Source: an uncultured Gammaproteobacteria bacterium (lineage in GTDB: Bacteria > Pseudomonadota > Gammaproteobacteria > Halothiobacillales > Halothiobacillaceae). Taken from it: 15,750 nucleotides of DNA. The position numbers were made by a program, and so were the translations under genes. Positions 1-6,674 of the stretch are shown here, piece by piece; position 1 is the stretch's first letter; every line of letters begins with the position of its first letter. The notes below the pieces were generated by a model. That model was not told the origin of the DNA and ran no database searches. It was given only the letters and a program-made list of their open reading frames with translations. The stretch lies in NCBI GenBank assembly GCA_938004235.1, contig CALKWL010000012.1, positions 1-15,750 on the forward strand, read 5' to 3'.

Positions 1-47
1 GACCACCGAGATCTACACTCTTTCCCTACACGACGCTCTTCCGATCT
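1..47 (+). other. Illumina TruSeq universal (P5) adapter remnant, not genomic
   Basis: The first 47 bases match the 3' portion of the standard Illumina universal adapter, starting GACCACCGAGATCTACAC and ending in CTCTTCCGATCT. Eleven bases of the full 58-base adapter are missing at the left edge. On the minus strand this stretch translates into the well-known contaminant peptide GRASCRERV. It should be trimmed. It also shows that this edge is a contig end, so nothing upstream of base 48 can be inferred. Confidence 0.98.
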
Positions 48-421
48 TGTGCGCTGCGCAAGCGCAAGCTGAGGTGGTTGTGCAAGTCAGGGGTGCTCCC
101 AGTCCTGTGGATCCGTCGTACTGCCAGCTTGAATTTACGGCGCAAAACAAGGACCCGGTATTTCGCACTGTCAATATCACAGGCTTTACTGCGCTGGATG
201 CCCAAGGCAAGGCGCTGCCTGTGAATAATACGGTGGTGAATATCGGCACAATCCAGCCGCTCTCATCGAAGAAATCGACACTGCCCAACGAAGTGACGGG
301 CGCGTGTGCCTCGGTGCATCTGGAGATGCAGAATTTTTTCTGCATTCCCGAGGCAGGTTGCGAGATTCGCTGGCAGGCTGAAGGGATAGCCAGAGTGCGT
401 GTGCAAGAGAAAGCCAAATGA
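48..421 (+). CDS. Small exported cysteine-containing protein, 5' truncated
   Basis: The reading frame is open from the adapter junction to TGA at 419-421. The natural start is missing: the apparent TTG at 47-49 uses one adapter base. The first genomic residues, CAAQAQA followed by EVVVQV, look like the end of a Sec signal peptide with an AQA cleavage site, so the mature protein is probably nearly complete at about 115 residues and located in the periplasm or outside the cell. It has four cysteines (in SYCQ, GACAS, FFCIP and AGCEI) that could form two disulfides. I do not recognise the family. The next gene starts within its stop codon (ATGA), so the two are probably co-translated. Confidence 0.75.
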
Positions 422-924
422 TGCAATGGTTATGGCTTGTGCTTGTACCAGGAATGCTGCTGCCAATCACGCCAAGTTGGGCTCTGGAAAAGGCGGGCAT
501 GGGCATGTCGGCGAGAGAGCAGGCTCAAACGGTTCCTGCAGGTGTGTGGCAACTTAACTGTGAGCTTTTTCGCAGTGACTTGCCCAATGCACGCACTTTG
601 GGAGCTACGCGCATGATGTATCTTGCGATCATTCATGATGCGGGCGCACCCACGGCGGAGGTGGATTGGGCAGCCGAGCGCGGCTTTTGTTGGGGAGATG
701 AACCCTGCGATCTGATGAAAACGCGCGGACAAGCCTTGGCTCATGTCACGGGCGCGGGTGGCAATGAGTTGGTCATGGCACTGGAATTTCCACCTGAATT
801 AAACCTGCGTCCGGCTTTTATGAGTCTGCGTAAAAACTCTGCTTCCAAAGGCTTATCAGGCTTGGCTTATTTCACGGAAGACGGTGGTCTTGTGCAGCGT
901 TTTGAGGCGAGTTGCACGCGTTGA
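418..924 (+). CDS. Hypothetical exported protein, partner of the preceding gene
   Basis: A 168-residue protein. Two adjacent ATG codons (418 and 421) can serve as start; the first overlaps the upstream TGA, and AAGAGAA about 8 bases upstream is a plausible ribosome binding site. Residues 2-22 are hydrophobic and end in PSWA, consistent with a Sec signal peptide, so the product is probably periplasmic. The mature part carries four cysteines (NCEL, GFCW, EPCD, ASCTR), the same number as the upstream protein. No known domain was recognised. The overlap with the upstream gene and the shared exported, disulfide-type character suggest one operon and perhaps a joint role; that is inference. Confidence 0.75.
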   Translation: MMQWLWLVLVPGMLLPITPSWALEKAGMGMSAREQAQTVPAGVWQLNCELFRSDLPNARTLGATRMMYLAIIHDAGAPTAEVDWAAERGFCWGDEPCDLMKTRGQALAHVTGAGGNELVMALEFPPELNLRPAFMSLRKNSASKGLSGLAYFTEDGGLVQRFEASCTR

Positions 925-1054
925 GTACACAGCACGGCATGGTTAACTATCAACTTAATATGAATTAATACTATATTGACTTGGGTGTAAGGCTTTCGCA
1001 TCATGCGAATCAGGTATCAATAAATATTAAATCAATAGTTGATGGCGTGCAGGC
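925..1054. promoter_or_regulatory. AT-rich intergenic region with a perfect palindrome upstream of fic
   Basis: This 130-base gap is clearly more AT-rich than the genes on either side. It contains a perfect inverted repeat, TTCGCAT-C-ATGCGAA (995-1009), and a smaller one, ATCAA-TAG-TTGAT (1031-1043). A TTGACT hexamer at 976-981 could be a -35 element, but no good -10 lies 16-18 bases downstream. I regard this as the probable control region of the Fic gene, with the 15-base palindrome a candidate operator. No intrinsic terminator for the upstream pair was seen. Confidence 0.35.
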
Positions 1055-2425
1055 GTGAAACTCCCTCTCTCTCCCCCCAACTTGGTAGACCTGCTCACCC
1101 ATACCCCGCCTGCCGCGCTGGTTCATGCCATGCGCGCACAGGAGGGGGGCCTCGTGCATGGAGATTACATGCACTGGGATGAGTTGCGTCATCGCCCGAC
1201 ACCTGAAGGTGTGCAGCATGAAACGTGGTGGCTTGCGGTGCGTATGGCGCGCCAGGGCTTGCTCAAGCCGTTGCCCTTGCTCGATAAGTACAACCAGCCG
1301 ATGTACGTCGCCATGCCCGAGCCGGTGCTGCGCGATTTGCATCATATCGACCAAGATGCCGCTGGGCGGGTGAGCCTGCCCGGCAATGTGGTCAATCCGG
1401 CGGATCGGGATGATTACATTTTCAACTCCCTGATCGAGGAGGCGGTGACCTCCAGCCAGTTGGAGGGTGCATCCACCACGCGCTTGATTGCGGAGGAGAT
1501 GCTGCGCGCAGGGCGACAGCCTAGAGATCACAGCGAAAGAATGATCTTCAATAACTATCAGGCCATGGACTGGATTCGCTCCATCAAGGATCGTCCATTA
1601 ACCCCGGAGCTGGTGCTGGAGCTGCACCAGCGCGTGACGCACGGCACGCTGGATGAGCCTGCCGATGCCGGCCGATTGCGTCAGCGTGATGATGTGCGGG
1701 TGGTGGATAACCGCGATGGCACGGTGCTGCACGAGCCGCCGTTGGCCGCGTCCCTGGCCGAGCGGCTTGAGCGTTTGTGTGCCTTTGCCAACGGCGGTGA
1801 AGGCGGGCAAGCGGGGGAAAATCAGCCTTTTGTGCATCCGGTGGTGCGCTCAATTCTGCTGCATTTCATGATTGCCTACGATCACCCGTTTACCGATGGC
1901 AATGGGCGTACCGCGCGCGCGCTGTTCTATTGGAGCATGGCGCGGCAAGGTTATTGGTTGATGGAATACCTCTCGATTTCACGCATCATCAAACAGGCGC
2001 CCAAACAGTACTCACTTGCGTATTTGCATGTGGAAACCGATGACAATGACACGACTTATTTTTTGATTCACCAGCTCAGGGTGATTCGTCAGGCGATTGC
2101 CGCGTTGCACGACTATTTGGCGCGCAAGGGTGCCGAGCAGCGCGGTACGGCGCGTTTATTGCAGACCTCGCCGACCTTGCGCGGCAAGCTCAATCAGCGC
2201 CAAATCACGCTACTGACCCATGCTCTGAAGCAACCGGGATTCGATTATGTGATTGAGGCACACCAGCGCTCGCAAGGCGTGTCCTATGCCACCGCGCGTT
2301 CCGACTTGCTGGGTTTGGCGGAGCTCGGACTGTTGGAGCAAACCAAGCGCGGGCGTGCCTTTGTGTTTATCGCGCCGGATGATTTGCGTCAGCGCATCGA
2401 AAGCGCCCATACGGTCAAGGTTTAG
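1055..2425 (+). CDS. Class II Fic family protein (predicted AMPylase) with C-terminal winged helix
   Basis: A 456-residue Fic-domain protein. The family usually transfers AMP from ATP to a hydroxyl side chain of a target protein. The Fic motif HPFTDGNGRTAR is complete at residues 277-288, with catalytic H277, D281, N283 and R285. The inhibitory motif SSQLEG (133-138, Glu137) lies N-terminal to the Fic core, which defines an autoinhibited class II Fic. Residues 35-60 (YMHWDELR, WWLAVRMARQG) match the usual N-terminal region of such proteins, and residues about 375-450 resemble a winged-helix DNA-binding domain. The start is GTG at 1055: the N-terminus fits the family, although the ribosome binding site is weak. 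A strong AGGAGG at about 1140 precedes only out-of-frame starts. rlmC follows after 4 bases. The target is unknown; a toxin-like role is possible, but no separate antitoxin is present or expected for class II. Confidence 0.92.
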   Translation: MKLPLSPPNLVDLLTHTPPAALVHAMRAQEGGLVHGDYMHWDELRHRPTPEGVQHETWWLAVRMARQGLLKPLPLLDKYNQPMYVAMPEPVLRDLHHIDQDAAGRVSLPGNVVNPADRDDYIFNSLIEEAVTSSQLEGASTTRLIAEEMLRAGRQPRDHSERMIFNNYQAMDWIRSIKDRPLTPELVLELHQRVTHGTLDEPADAGRLRQRDDVRVVDNRDGTVLHEPPLAASLAERLERLCAFANGGEGGQAGENQPFVHPVVRSILLHFMIAYDHPFTDGNGRTARALFYWSMARQGYWLMEYLSISRIIKQAPKQYSLAYLHVETDDNDTTYFLIHQLRVIRQAIAALHDYLARKGAEQRGTARLLQTSPTLRGKLNQRQITLLTHALKQPGFDYVIEAHQRSQGVSYATARSDLLGLAELGLLEQTKRGRAFVFIAPDDLRQRIESAHTVKV

Positions 2426-2429
2426 AGTC

Positions 2430-3563
2430 ATGGACTGCACCTATTTTCAGGCCGGGCTTTGCCGTTCGTGTACGTGGATCGAGAGGTCTTACGCACAGCA
2501 GATTGCGGACAAGCGGTCTGCCTGCTGCGCTGCGCTGCCGTCGATCGCGGCGGACTTGTGGGAAGCACCTGTACCGAGTGCCGAGGCCGGTTTTCGCAAT
2601 AAGGCGAAAATGGTGGTTGGCGGTTCGGCGGCGCAGCCGGTGTTGGGGATTACGGATGCGCAAGGGCAGGCGGTGGATTTAACGGCCTGTCCTTTATATC
2701 CGCAGGCCTTGCAGGCGGCTTTTTCGCCTATTGGTGAGTTTATTTCGCGGGCAGGGCTGGAGCCTTACGACGTGGCAGTCCGGCGCGGTGAGCTCAAGTT
2801 TGTGCTGCTTACCCATGCGGAGCATAGCGGTGAGCTTGGCGTGCGTTTTGTTCTGCGCTCGCGGCAGTCCTTGGCGGCGTTGCAGACGCATTTGCCGGTA
2901 TTGTATGCAGCGCTGCCCGGATTGGCGGTGGTGTCGGTCAATCTGCAGCCGGTGCATCAGGCTATTCTGGAGGGGGATGAGGAGATTATCCTCAGCCCGC
3001 GCGCCAGCCTGACCATGCAGCTCAACGGCATGAACCTGCATCTGCGTCCACGCAGCTTCTTCCAGACCAATACCCAGGCGGCGGCGGCGCTGTATCGCAC
3101 CGCGCGCGATTGGGCAGCCGAGCTTGCGCCCGCAAGCGCCTGGGATTTGTTTTGCGGCGTGGGCGGTTTTGCGCTGCATCTTGCCCCCGTGGTGCGCGGA
3201 CAGGTGACGGGCATTGAAGTGAGCACAGAGGCGATTGCTTCGGCGCAACAGACGGCGAAAGAGCTTGCGCTGCCCAATGTGCACTTCCAGGCGCTGACGG
3301 CGGATGCGTTTGCGCTCGGCAGACATGATGCGCCGGAGCTGGTGGTGGTCAATCCGCCGCGTCGCGGGCTGGGGGCGGAATTATGCGCGTGGCTGGAGCA
3401 GTCCGCGGCGCGCTGGGTGCTGTATTCGAGCTGCAATCCGCACAGTCTGGCGCAGGATTTGGCGCGTATGCCGGGTTTTGCGTCCGTGCGCGCGCAGATG
3501 TTCGATATGTTTCCGCATACCGCGCATGGTGAAGTCATGATATTGCTCAAGCGCAAAGCCTGA
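2430..3563 (+). CDS. rlmC: 23S rRNA (uracil-C5)-methyltransferase RlmC
   Basis: A 377-residue SAM-dependent methyltransferase predicted to make m5U at position 747 (E. coli numbering) of 23S rRNA. The N-terminus has the iron-sulfur cysteines C3, C11 and C14 (CRSC), with the fourth, C87, in CPLYP. FRNKAKMVV, SFFQTN and QPVHQAILEG are characteristic of RlmC. The SAM-binding loop WDLFCGVGGF starts at residue 238, VNPPRRG is at 307-313, and the catalytic cysteine is C335 in YSSCNP. The protein ends with the typical MFPHTAHGEVM. The length equals that of E. coli RlmC within two residues, supporting ATG 2430; the frame is open further upstream but would overlap the Fic gene. The 4-base gap suggests co-transcription with the Fic gene. 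RlmD is the closest alternative, but the CxxC spacing and C-terminus favour RlmC. Confidence 0.95.
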   Translation: MDCTYFQAGLCRSCTWIERSYAQQIADKRSACCAALPSIAADLWEAPVPSAEAGFRNKAKMVVGGSAAQPVLGITDAQGQAVDLTACPLYPQALQAAFSPIGEFISRAGLEPYDVAVRRGELKFVLLTHAEHSGELGVRFVLRSRQSLAALQTHLPVLYAALPGLAVVSVNLQPVHQAILEGDEEIILSPRASLTMQLNGMNLHLRPRSFFQTNTQAAAALYRTARDWAAELAPASAWDLFCGVGGFALHLAPVVRGQVTGIEVSTEAIASAQQTAKELALPNVHFQALTADAFALGRHDAPELVVVNPPRRGLGAELCAWLEQSAARWVLYSSCNPHSLAQDLARMPGFASVRAQMFDMFPHTAHGEVMILLKRKA

Positions 3564-3610
3564 AGCTTGGCTATAGTTTCGAGGATATTGATTAAAACAG
3601 GAGTGAGTTG

Positions 3611-4396
3611 ATGGAGTTCAAAACGTTGGGCGCCGGGCGCGGCCTAGGCTGGATGGGGCATGGCTGGAGCCTGGTCAAGGGGCAGCTGGGAATCTGGGTG
3701 TTGCTGGTGGTGATTTATCTGGTGCTGGAAATCGTGTTGCAGCTGATACCTTTTCTGGGTGGGTTGGTGGCGGCGCTGATTTCACCGGGGCTGGTGGCGG
3801 GGATGTTTCTGGCCGCGCGCTATGCGGATGAGGGGAAGACGGTGGATGTGAACCTGCTGTTCCAGCCCCTGATGGGCGAACGTACCCGTGGGCCGCTGCT
3901 GACACTGGGAGCCATGGCGATCGTGTTCAGCATTCTGGTGGCGCTGGTGTTGATGGCGATGCTGGGCGATGCCATGAAAGGTTTGTCCATGAGCGAGGGT
4001 GCGGGCAGCGCGGAGGCCGAAATGGCCTTGGCTTCCGGCATGATGGGGATGGGCATGGGCGGGATGCTGTTGATTATGCTGCTGGTCGTGGTGTATAGCA
4101 TGGCGATGTGGTTTGCTGCGCCGTTGGTACTGTTTGCAGGGCTGGTGCCGATCGAGGCCATGAAGCTGAGTTTCAAGGCCGTTCTGGCTAACTGGCTGCC
4201 GGTGCTGGTGTTCGGATTGCTCATATTCGTGCTGGGGATCGTGGCCTCGATCCCGCTGCTGCTGGGGTGGTTGTTGCTGATGCCGGTGCTGTTTGCGGCA
4301 ATGTACGTCAGCTACAAGGATGTGTTTGATGTGCCTGACGAGGGGGCGGCGGCTCTGGAGCAGCCTGGTATGGCCTCGTCAGTGATGAAGATGTGA
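3611..4396 (+). CDS. BPSS1780-like integral membrane protein
   Basis: A 261-residue inner-membrane protein. ATG 3611 is preceded by an excellent ribosome binding site, AGGAG at 3599-3603 (7-base spacing); a TTG just upstream (3608) is less likely. The N-terminal block FKTLGAGRGLGWMGHGWSL resembles the start of BPSS1780-family proteins, a group of unknown function. About five to six hydrophobic segments follow, roughly at residues 27-70, 95-119, 140-177 and 193-232. The segment around residues 136-149 is very methionine-rich (GMMGMGMGGM). The tail is short, acidic and cytoplasmic-looking. It lies 47 bases after rlmC, and the gap contains only the ribosome binding site and a weak promoter-like stretch. 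No function can be assigned. Confidence 0.8.
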   Translation: MEFKTLGAGRGLGWMGHGWSLVKGQLGIWVLLVVIYLVLEIVLQLIPFLGGLVAALISPGLVAGMFLAARYADEGKTVDVNLLFQPLMGERTRGPLLTLGAMAIVFSILVALVLMAMLGDAMKGLSMSEGAGSAEAEMALASGMMGMGMGGMLLIMLLVVVYSMAMWFAAPLVLFAGLVPIEAMKLSFKAVLANWLPVLVFGLLIFVLGIVASIPLLLGWLLLMPVLFAAMYVSYKDVFDVPDEGAAALEQPGMASSVMKM

Positions 4397-4444
4397 TGTG
4401 CTCAAAAGCGCTGTCGCGCAAGGCGGCTTGGCCTTGAGCGACGG

Positions 4445-4570
4445 GGCTAAAAAACTCAAGGATGGTTTTTTGGGCTTTGCTGAGTCCGATACGCGCCTGG
4501 AACCGCTAGGCGCTAGTCAATCACCTGGCGTGTTTGATTGGCGTGCGGGGGAATTCCCATGTCCCGGTCT
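4445..4570. repeat. Dispersed modular palindromic element, copy B
   Basis: This segment aligns module by module with the intergenic segment at 7657-7792. It has an A/T-rich hairpin AAAAAAC/GTTTTTT (4449-4455 and 4465-4471), then TCAATCAC followed by GTGTTTGATTGGCGTGC (arms CAATCA 4518-4523 and TGATTG 4535-4540), then the palindrome GGGAATTCCC (4549-4558) followed by ATGTCC. The other copy has the same modules in the same order. The copies have diverged in sequence, but each palindrome keeps its own symmetry. Function and mobility are unknown. Confidence 0.6.
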
Positions 4571-4596
4571 TGCCAGGCGCGGGGATGGCGTCTGTT

Positions 4597-4663
4597 AGAG
4601 CCTGTCCGAAGTCTCACTGAGCAGCGCATCGCGGCGCAAAAAAACCGCCTCAAAAAGCACAAC
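4597..4663. repeat. Repeat R, copy 1 (also present at 15686-15750)
   Basis: About 66 bases starting AGAGCCTGTCCGAAGTCTC recur near the right window edge with roughly 58 of 66 positions identical by eye. The first bases (TTA followed by GAGCCTGTCCGAAG) resemble the terminal inverted repeat and target site of some IS5-type elements. That resemblance is from memory and was not checked. No second end or transposase is visible nearby. The repeat runs into the left arm of the terminator hairpin at 4642. Confidence 0.75.
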
Positions 4664-4697
4664 ATGGATGCACCATGTGAGCCTTTTGAGGCGGTTT
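4642..4697. terminator. Bidirectional Rho-independent terminator
   Basis: Perfect 14-base arms, AAACCGCCTCAAAA (4642-4655) and TTTTGAGGCGGTTT (4684-4697), flank a 28-base loop that contains its own hairpin ACATGG/CCATGT. On the minus strand the stem is followed by a continuous U-tract (GGCGGTTTTTTTGCG), so it should end the DUF423 operon. On the plus strand TTTGTCGTTTGT follows, a weaker U-rich tail that could serve the BPSS1780-like gene. Confidence 0.8.
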
Positions 4698-4740
4698 GTC
4701 GTTTGTGCTGCATCCGTTGATTGAGGCCTTGAGCGGGTTT

Positions 4741-5157
4741 TTATGGTCTCGGCGCCGGGGTTTTCCACGCAGCCCAGAACAGCCCCATCCAGCCAAGAAT
4801 GAAAGACACGCCGCCGACTGGGGTCATCAAAGCAAAGACACGCACTCCGGCCAGTGTGTAGGTGAGCACATAGGCGTACAGGCTGCCGCTAAACAGCAGG
4901 ATGCCGACGATCCACGCCCAGGCAGCGCGTCCCAGCATTTTGTGCGGGGCGCTTTCCTGGCGCATCCAGATCGCGAGCGCCAGAAGGGCGAGTGCGTGGA
5001 TGAGCTGGTAGAGCACGGCGGTGTTGAAGACTTCAAGCAGACGAGGCTCGACCAGCGGCTTCAGGCTGTGCGCGCCCAGTGCACCCAAGGCGACGCCAAG
5101 ACCGCCGAACAGGCTTGCCAGCAGGATAAAAAAGCGGCTCTGTGCGCTGTTGTTCAA
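4741..5157 (-). CDS. DUF423 family inner-membrane protein
   Basis: A 138-residue protein with four hydrophobic segments (about residues 9-29, 45-65, 76-100 and 106-131). The GALGAHSLK block after the first helix and the PVGGVSFILGW block near the end are typical of DUF423 (E. coli YgdD-like) proteins, whose function is unknown. The most likely start is TTG at 5155-5157: it is the only start that gives the usual N-terminus. That TTG overlaps the TGA of the preceding small gene (TTGA), which suggests translational coupling. No separate Shine-Dalgarno sequence is seen. It is the last gene of the minus-strand series and is followed by the terminator at 4642-4697. Confidence 0.88.
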   Translation of the reverse strand: MNNSAQSRFFILLASLFGGLGVALGALGAHSLKPLVEPRLLEVFNTAVLYQLIHALALLALAIWMRQESAPHKMLGRAAWAWIVGILLFSGSLYAYVLTYTLAGVRVFALMTPVGGVSFILGWMGLFWAAWKTPAPRP

Positions 5158-5333
5158 CTCAGGTAATCGTCTTCGATGGCTTTTTTCAGTCGCCGCTCTT
5201 CCAGTGCATCTTCCAGACGGCGGCGAGTGTCTTTATCGATGACAGCCTTGCCGCTTTCCTCCGGCAGATCGTTTGCATCTGGTGCGGGGACGAGGGTATC
5301 GTCCAGGTCTTCAATGGATTTGGCTTCGCTCAT
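5154..5333 (-). CDS. Small acidic PA3496-like protein
   Basis: A 59-residue gene from ATG at 5333 to TGA at 5154-5156. The N-terminal half is acidic and probably disordered (IEDLDDTLVP, DANDLPEES). The C-terminal half is a charged helix, TRRRLEDALEERRLKKAIED, ending in DYLS. The pattern RRRLED-x-LEE-x-RL near the C-terminus matches my memory of the PA3496 family (small gammaproteobacterial proteins annotated as putative regulators). The ribosome binding site is weak (GAGAC). It lies 63 bases after fis, and its stop overlaps the TTG start of the DUF423 gene. Confidence 0.7.
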   Translation of the reverse strand: MSEAKSIEDLDDTLVPAPDANDLPEESGKAVIDKDTRRRLEDALEERRLKKAIEDDYLS

Positions 5334-5396
5334 GGCTGTCTCACGCGGTCAGTGGGGTTTACGTGGCGCGTGTTATGCCGCAGCTTTTTCTTCAGG

Positions 5397-5666
5397 TCAA
5401 GCCCCTTCTTCGCCCTCTGGGGGCAGGTTTGGGGTCAGGTTGTGTTCGCGCAGTTTTTTGCGCAGGGTGCCCCGGTTGAGCCCCAGGCATTGCGCTGTGC
5501 GAGTCTGGTTGCCTGCGCAATGACGCAGGGCGCATTCGAGTAGCGGGCGCTCGACTTCACGCATCACCATGGCGTACAGATCGGTGGGATCATCGCCATC
5601 CAGAGTAAGAATGTACTCCTCTAGTGCGCTGCGTACTGTTTCATGCAGGGGGCGGTGTGAAGTCAT
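5397..5666 (-). CDS. fis: DNA-binding protein Fis
   Basis: An 89-residue nucleoid-associated protein that bends DNA and regulates rRNA and many other promoters. The C-terminal helix-turn-helix is canonical: PLLECALRHCAGNQTRTAQ followed by LGLNRGTLRKKLREHNL. The N-terminal part (LHETVRSALEEYILTLDGDDPTDLYAMV) fits the dimerisation region. ATG 5666 is chosen because it overlaps the dusB stop codon (ATGA), the usual dusB-fis coupling; a longer frame upstream lies inside dusB. The extra tail after the HTH, NLTPNLPPEGEEGA, is longer than in E. coli Fis, which ends shortly after the last helix. Confidence 0.95.
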   Translation of the reverse strand: MTSHRPLHETVRSALEEYILTLDGDDPTDLYAMVMREVERPLLECALRHCAGNQTRTAQCLGLNRGTLRKKLREHNLTPNLPPEGEEGA

Positions 5667-6658
5667 GCGTTTTTCTCCTGGGGCTGCGGGGCGCTTGGCA
5701 GAGAGATGAAATAGCCGTCGAGCAGGTCGAATTGCGTGCGGGCATCCTCGGCCAGTACAAACGGGGCGCGCAGGGTAGCGCCGTTGGGCAGGTGGGCGCA
5801 ATACCAGCCGAGGTGCTTGCGCGCGACGCGTACGCCGAGGTGTTCACCGTAAAGCTCGTGCAAGGCGTGGATGTGCTGGCGGATGAGTTGATGTTTTTCA
5901 GCCAGGCTGGGCTCGTTCGGGGCAGGCTGTCCGGCAAGGATGGCGCGCATCCGGGCGAATAACCAGGGTCGCCCCAAGGCTGCGCGCCCGAGCATGATGC
6001 CGTGGGCGCCAGTGTAATCCATCACCTCACGTGCTTTGGCGGGGGTGTCGATATCGCCGTTCGCCCACAGAGGGATGTCCACGGCTTCGCGCACGGCGCG
6101 GATACTGTCGTACTCAGCTTCGCCGCGAAACATGTCGGCACGGGTGCGCCCGTGGATCGCCAGCGCCTGAATACCGGCGGATTGGGCAATGCGCGCGATC
6201 TGTACGGCGTTGCGTTGCCTGGGGTCGAGGCCGGTGCGGATTTTAAGTGTGACAGGTACATCTACCGCGGCGACGACGGCATCGAGAATGCGTCCGACAT
6301 GTCCGGTATCGCCGAGCAGTGCCGAACCCGCAGCTTTCTGGCAGATTTTTTTTGCCGGGCAGCCCATGTTGATATCGACGATTTGCGCGCCGTGCGCTAC
6401 GCCATGCCGTGCGGCTTCAGCCATATTGGCCGGGTCGTTGCCGACGATCTGGATGGTGCGCGGCTCGGGCTCGTCTTCATGCGGCAGGCGGCGGTGGCTG
6501 GTGCGCGTATGGCGCAGCTGCGGATTGCTGGAAGACATTTCGCCCACCGCCAGCCCCGCGCCAAAGTGTTTGCACAGGTGACGAAAGGGGCGATCCGTCA
6601 CGCCGGCCATCGGCGCGAGGGCGAGCGGGGCATCCAGTTGGAATGAGCCTATACGCAT
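5663..6658 (-). CDS. dusB: tRNA-dihydrouridine synthase B
   Basis: A 331-residue FMN-dependent enzyme that reduces specific uridines of tRNA to dihydrouridine (U17 for E. coli DusB). LAPMAGVTDRPFR (14-26) opens the TIM barrel. The catalytic cysteine is C100 in NMGCPAKKICQKAAGSALL, at the same position as in E. coli DusB. IKIRTG-like (LKIRTGLD), AIHGRTR, WANGDI and GIMLGRAALGRPW follow in the expected order. The start is ATG 6658 (MRIGSFQL), 16 bases after thrB; the frame upstream overlaps thrB and is unlikely. The stop overlaps the fis start. DusB rather than DusA or DusC is supported by the sequence around C100 and the fis linkage. Confidence 0.96.
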   Translation of the reverse strand: MRIGSFQLDAPLALAPMAGVTDRPFRHLCKHFGAGLAVGEMSSSNPQLRHTRTSHRRLPHEDEPEPRTIQIVGNDPANMAEAARHGVAHGAQIVDINMGCPAKKICQKAAGSALLGDTGHVGRILDAVVAAVDVPVTLKIRTGLDPRQRNAVQIARIAQSAGIQALAIHGRTRADMFRGEAEYDSIRAVREAVDIPLWANGDIDTPAKAREVMDYTGAHGIMLGRAALGRPWLFARMRAILAGQPAPNEPSLAEKHQLIRQHIHALHELYGEHLGVRVARKHLGWYCAHLPNGATLRAPFVLAEDARTQFDLLDGYFISLPSAPQPQEKNA

Positions 6659-6674
6659 GGTCAGTGTCCGTGGC

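Larger units (their letters stand above)
4397..4740. other. Convergent intergenic region built of two repeats and a terminator
   Basis: This 344-base gap lies between genes that converge. It holds, in order, a copy of a dispersed palindromic element (about 4445-4570), a second repeat starting AGAGCCTGTCCGAAG at 4597, and a bidirectional terminator hairpin (4642-4697). Short open frames exist on both strands, but they run through the repeats, have no recognisable content and are not credible genes. Confidence 0.6.

Noticed and set aside
13..426. 137-codon minus-strand frame at the left edge
   Set aside because: It begins in the adapter-derived sequence (its C-terminal end reads GRASCRERV) and is antisense to a credible exported protein.
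1055..2425. Toxin-antitoxin operon with a small antitoxin upstream of the Fic gene
   Set aside because: The inhibitory motif is within the same protein (class II) and no small antitoxin gene lies upstream.
4398..4598. 66-codon plus-strand frame after the BPSS1780-like gene
   Set aside because: It has no ribosome binding site, runs through the palindromic repeat, and its product resembles nothing I know.
4696..5166. 156-codon plus-strand frame
   Set aside because: It is the antisense shadow of the DUF423 gene, which has clear family blocks and membrane helices.
6002..6646. 214-codon plus-strand frame
   Set aside because: It is antisense to dusB, whose catalytic and barrel motifs are unmistakable.
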